A stretch of DNA of 9,871 nt, taken from NCBI GenBank assembly GCA_023454395.1, contig JAEYFY010000124.1, positions 1 to 9,871 of the forward strand, written 5' to 3'. Numbering within the stretch: position 1 is the stretch's first letter; the number at the start of each line of letters is the position of its first letter. The DNA is from Pseudomonadota bacterium. GTDB lineage: Bacteria; Pseudomonadota; Gammaproteobacteria; Enterobacterales; Enterobacteriaceae. Under the pieces are notes generated by a model, which was not told the DNA's origin, searched no databases, and was given only the letters and a program-made list of their open reading frames with translations. A program made the translations under genes and the position numbers. This document shows positions 7,345-9,871 of the stretch, piece by piece.

Positions 7345-7749
7345 ATGCATCAAGGTCAATGTTTATGTGGCAAGGTTAAGTTATCGACAGCACAAGATAT
7401 TTCTGCACTTAGCGTTTGTCATTGCAGTATGTGTTTGCGCTGGAATGGCGGCCCGGGTTTTTCAATTGATTGTAAATCAGATTTGAAGATTGAAGGTGAA
7501 GAAAATATAACACGTTATGATTCATCTTCATGGGGAGAACGAGCATTTTGTAAGCATTGTGGCTCTCATCTTTTTTATCATCTAAAAGAAGCCCATACTT
7601 ACTATGTATCAGCAGGATTATTCCCTGATGCGAAAGAAAGCAAACTGACAATGCAAATTTATATAGATAGCAAACCTAAGTATTATAATTTTGTAGAAAA
7701 AACACCAATGCTAACAGAGCAAGATATTATGAATATGTTTAATCAATAA
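7345..7749 (+). CDS. GFA/CENP-V family zinc-binding protein
   Basis: This 134-residue protein belongs to the GFA (glutathione-dependent formaldehyde-activating, CENP-V/GFA) family, which is usually 120-190 residues long. The zinc-binding cysteines are in place: CLCG (Cys6, Cys8) pairs with CKHCGS (Cys69, Cys72) for the structural site, and CHCSMC (Cys25, Cys27, Cys30) gives the second site. The name comes from Paracoccus Gfa, proposed to help form S-hydroxymethylglutathione. Most homologues are untested, so a role in formaldehyde or glutathione chemistry is only a possibility. No signal peptide or membrane segment is present. The start has a strong AGAGGAGA ribosome site (7331-7338). The gene is flanked by a candidate promoter and a terminator, so it is probably expressed alone. 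Confidence 0.9.
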   Translation: MHQGQCLCGKVKLSTAQDISALSVCHCSMCLRWNGGPGFSIDCKSDLKIEGEENITRYDSSSWGERAFCKHCGSHLFYHLKEAHTYYVSAGLFPDAKESKLTMQIYIDSKPKYYNFVEKTPMLTEQDIMNMFNQ

Positions 7750-7779
7750 CATTTCATTTATTAGCTTTTTATATTTTTT

Positions 7780-7808
7780 AAAGACTCTTTTCTATATGAG
7801 TCTTTTTT
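7780..7808 (+). terminator. Rho-independent terminator after the GFA-family gene
   Basis: An 8-bp stem (AAAGACTC 7780-7787 with GAGTCTTT 7798-7805) with a 10-base loop runs into six T residues (7803-7808). It starts 31 bases after the GFA-family stop and insulates the uvrY operon from it. Confidence 0.8.
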
Positions 7809-7893
7809 ATGATTCAATTTTATTAAATAACTATTAATGTAATATAAAGGAAAAAACGGATTACAATTTTTTTATTATAGTATGAAGTTTGTA

Positions 7894-7922
7894 TTCACGT
7901 TTGTGGAGAATTGATTTAATAT
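7894..7922 (+). promoter_or_regulatory. Weak candidate promoter for uvrY-uvrC
   Basis: TTCACG (7894-7899, four of six to the -35 consensus) and TAATAT (7917-7922, four of six to the -10 consensus) are separated by 17 bases. They lie about 36 bases before the proposed uvrY start, between it and the preceding terminator. The surrounding 149 bases are very AT-rich, so chance matches are easy; another promoter in this stretch is equally possible. Confidence 0.25.
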
Positions 7923-7957
7923 TCTTTGCTATGGCGTAATTTAAAAGGAAAGAGTTA

Positions 7958-8617
7958 TTGATAAATACATTGATAATAAGTCGAGTTGAAATATTTAGCT
8001 TGGGAATAAAAACACTTCTTAGTCAGGTTAAAAAAATTAATATCCGAAAGGTGGTGAATGATGAAAATGATGCATTCCGTTATTGTCGTCAATTTTCGGT
8101 TAATCTTATTATTATTTACTCAGCACCTTCAATCTCATTAATTGATTCTATAAAAAGAATAAAGCGATCATCTTTATCAATTAAGATCATTGTTATTTCA
8201 CCAAAAACAGATTCAATATTATCAATAACACTTCTTCAATTGGGTATTGAAGGTTTTATTGTTGCTGATACTTCTTGTGAAAATGTTCTGCAAGCTATTC
8301 GACAGGTTTGTATCGGTCAACGGTATATAAGCCAAGAATTAGCGATGGAAATCGCACTAACAAAATTACAGCAAGAATTAAATCCGTTACATCAACTGTC
8401 TGAACGAGAATTGCAGATTATGTCGATGATTATTAGAGGGAAAAAAATTGCACAAATTGCAAGTGAGTTGAATATTAATACAAAAACAGTAAATAGCTAT
8501 CGTTATCGAATGTTTAGTAAACTTAAAATCTCAGGTGATGTAGAATTAACACATATAGCAATACGTTATGGGTTAATTGAGATAGAGAGTCATTTACAAA
8601 GTGGAAGACAAATTTGA
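7958..8617 (+). CDS. uvrY: UvrY/SirA-type response regulator with a degenerate receiver domain
   Basis: This 219-residue LuxR/FixJ-type regulator is the UvrY homologue by sequence and by position before uvrC. In enterics UvrY is phosphorylated by BarA and activates csrB/csrC small RNAs. The C-terminal HTH (about 148-206) is nearly the E. coli sequence as I remember it, including [23 protein letters not shown] and GDVELTH. The receiver (about 1-118) keeps the length and hydrophobic pattern but not the chemistry: Asp8-Asp9 are Ser8-Arg9, phospho-acceptor Asp54 is Tyr54, Thr82 is Ser81 and Lys104 is Ala103. The frame is intact, so this is divergence, not an obvious frameshift. The start is TTG, eight bases after AGGA (7946-7949). 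An in-frame stop lies just upstream (7937-7939), and homology (MIN at the N-terminus) agrees with this start. It overlaps uvrC by 17 bases. Identity is secure, but control by phosphorylation is doubtful. Confidence 0.92.
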   Translation: MINTLIISRVEIFSLGIKTLLSQVKKINIRKVVNDENDAFRYCRQFSVNLIIIYSAPSISLIDSIKRIKRSSLSIKIIVISPKTDSILSITLLQLGIEGFIVADTSCENVLQAIRQVCIGQRYISQELAMEIALTKLQQELNPLHQLSERELQIMSMIIRGKKIAQIASELNINTKTVNSYRYRMFSKLKISGDVELTHIAIRYGLIEIESHLQSGRQI

Positions 8618-9871
8618 CGCCAAAGCATTCTTAAGCCGAGTCACAGATAAACCGGGTGTGTATCGGATGTATGATGCGACAGACACCGTAATCTATGTCG
8701 GCAAAGCGAAAGATCTGAAAAAAAGGCTTTCAAGCTATTTTCGTACACAGGTAAATAGCCGTAAAACCGAAGCTTTAGTGAAGTGCATCGCAAATATTGA
8801 TGTCACGATCACCCATACAGAAACGGAAGCTTTATTGCTTGAACACAGCTACATTCAGCGCTATCAACCCCGCTATAATGTGTTGTTGCGAGATGATAAA
8901 TCCTATCCTTATATCTATTTAAGCGGTGATAAACACCCTAGACTTGCTAGCTATCGAGGTGCAAAACATGCCAAAGGGGAATATTTTGGACCTTTTCCTA
9001 ACTCTTTTGCAGTAAGAGAAACATTAGCATTAATGCAAAAATTGTTTCCTATTCGTCAATGCGAAGACAGTGTTTATCGCAATCGTTCAAGACCTTGTTT
9101 GCAATATCAAATTGGACGTTGTCTTGCACCTTGCGTAAAAGGTTATGTTTCTGATGAAGAATATGCCCAACAAGTTAATTATGTGCGGTTTTTTCTTTCA
9201 GGTGATGATACGCAAGTTATTGATGGATTGGTTAAACGTATGGAAGCCGCTAGTCAAGAATTACATTTTGAAGAGGCCGCTCGCATTCGTGATCAAATCC
9301 AAGCAGTAAGGCAAGTGACTGAAAAACAATTTGTTGCCAATATTGGCGATGATCTTGATGTGATCAGTGTTGCTTTTAATGGTGCGATTGCTTGTGTTTA
9401 TGTTCTCTTTTTCCGCCAAGGTAAAGTGTTAGGAAGTCGGAGTTATTTTCCTAAAGTTCCTGCAAATACCTCAATCGATGAAGTTGTTCAGACTTTTATT
9501 GGCCAATTTTATTTACAAGGCAGTGCAATTCGTACTTTACCAAGTGAAATTTTGCTCGATTTTAATTTAGAAGATAAAGCGATTCTTTCTGAATCGATAT
9601 CTTCAATTGCAGGGCGAAAAATTCAAATTCAAACCAAACCGCGTGGTGATAGGGCGCGTTATTTGAAATTAGCCAGAACAAACGCAGCAACGGCATTGGC
9701 TTCAAAACAAGTCGAACAATCGACAATTTCACAACGTTATACCGCTTTGATGTCTCTTCTTGATATGAAAGAGATAAAACGAATGGAATGTTTTGATATT
9801 AGTCACACTATGGGAGAGCAAACTGTGGCTTCATGTGTAGTATTTGACATGAATGGCCCATTAAAATCTGA
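8601..9871 (+). CDS. uvrC: UvrABC nucleotide excision repair incision nuclease UvrC (partial, 3' end outside window)
   Basis: UvrC makes both incisions around a DNA lesion after UvrA-UvrB loading, in the cytoplasm. The 423 complete codons present follow E. coli UvrC (about 610 residues) without gaps. The N-terminal GIY-YIG domain (about 16-95) shows GVY (19-21), YVG (32-34), Arg42 and Glu76, which cut 3' of the lesion. Four cysteines (154, 166, 174, 178) match the iron-sulfur or metal site. A UVR domain that contacts UvrB lies at about 204-239 ([10 protein letters not shown]). The RNase H-like 5' nuclease domain begins with [12 protein letters not shown], where Asp399 is catalytic, and is cut by the window end; the (HhH)2 region is missing for the same reason. 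The start is GTG at 8601, giving [10 protein letters not shown], which aligns with E. coli MSDQFDAKAF. No strong ribosome site precedes it, so translation is probably coupled to uvrY, which it overlaps by 17 bases. Confidence 0.97.
   Translation, partial: MEDKFDAKAFLSRVTDKPGVYRMYDATDTVIYVGKAKDLKKRLSSYFRTQVNSRKTEALVKCIANIDVTITHTETEALLLEHSYIQRYQPRYNVLLRDDKSYPYIYLSGDKHPRLASYRGAKHAKGEYFGPFPNSFAVRETLALMQKLFPIRQCEDSVYRNRSRPCLQYQIGRCLAPCVKGYVSDEEYAQQVNYVRFFLSGDDTQVIDGLVKRMEAASQELHFEEAARIRDQIQAVRQVTEKQFVANIGDDLDVISVAFNGAIACVYVLFFRQGKVLGSRSYFPKVPANTSIDEVVQTFIGQFYLQGSAIRTLPSEILLDFNLEDKAILSESISSIAGRKIQIQTKPRGDRARYLKLARTNAATALASKQVEQSTISQRYTALMSLLDMKEIKRMECFDISHTMGEQTVASCVVFDMNGPLKS

Noticed and set aside
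7409..7651. Minus-strand open frame of 80 codons opposite the GFA-family gene
   Set aside because: The plus-strand frame carries all zinc-binding cysteines of a known family, so this is a shadow.
7958..8617. Possibility that uvrY is a pseudogene
   Set aside because: The frame is intact from a supported start to a stop overlapping uvrC, and the DNA-binding domain is strongly conserved, so loss is confined to the phosphorylation residues.

Overview
The window looks like chromosome from an AT-rich member of the Enterobacterales, most plausibly Proteus, Providencia or a related genus of the Morganellaceae. The uvrY-uvrC pair is arranged as in enterics. The partial UvrC is colinear with the E. 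coli protein as I remember it, with its key residues at the same numbers, while codon use and intergenic DNA are much more AT-rich than in E. coli. There are no signs of phage, transposon, tRNA, rRNA or CRISPR. The identifications rest on recognised motifs and remembered family sequences, not on a database search.

Region 1 (1-2980, + strand) is a probable transport and catabolism operon that begins upstream of the window. It holds a glutamine-amidotransferase-like cytoplasmic protein, a ten-helix DMT/YdcZ-type inner membrane transporter and a phosphotriesterase-family metallohydrolase, and it closes with a strong rho-independent terminator. A hairpin between the first two genes has its T-tract on the minus-strand side. 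The set suggests uptake of an unidentified small molecule followed by its hydrolysis.

Region 2 (3010-4196) carries a minus-strand class II fructose-1,6-bisphosphatase (GlpX/YggF family) and a 206-bp divergent intergenic region. That region contains a small dyad and a CRP-like site just ahead of the next gene.

Region 3 (4197-7810) holds a 1016-residue DUF2339 polytopic membrane protein with a long disordered N-terminal linker, then a small zinc-binding GFA/CENP-V-family protein. The GFA gene has its own candidate promoter embedded in a perfect 12-bp inverted repeat, and a terminator follows it.

Region 4 (7811-9871) is the uvrY-uvrC operon. UvrC is the incision nuclease of nucleotide excision repair and runs off the window end. 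UvrY is the most notable item. Its DNA-binding domain is almost the E. coli sequence, but the receiver domain has lost the acidic pocket, the phospho-accepting Asp and the conserved Lys, so it looks like a phosphorylation-independent pseudo-receiver regulator.
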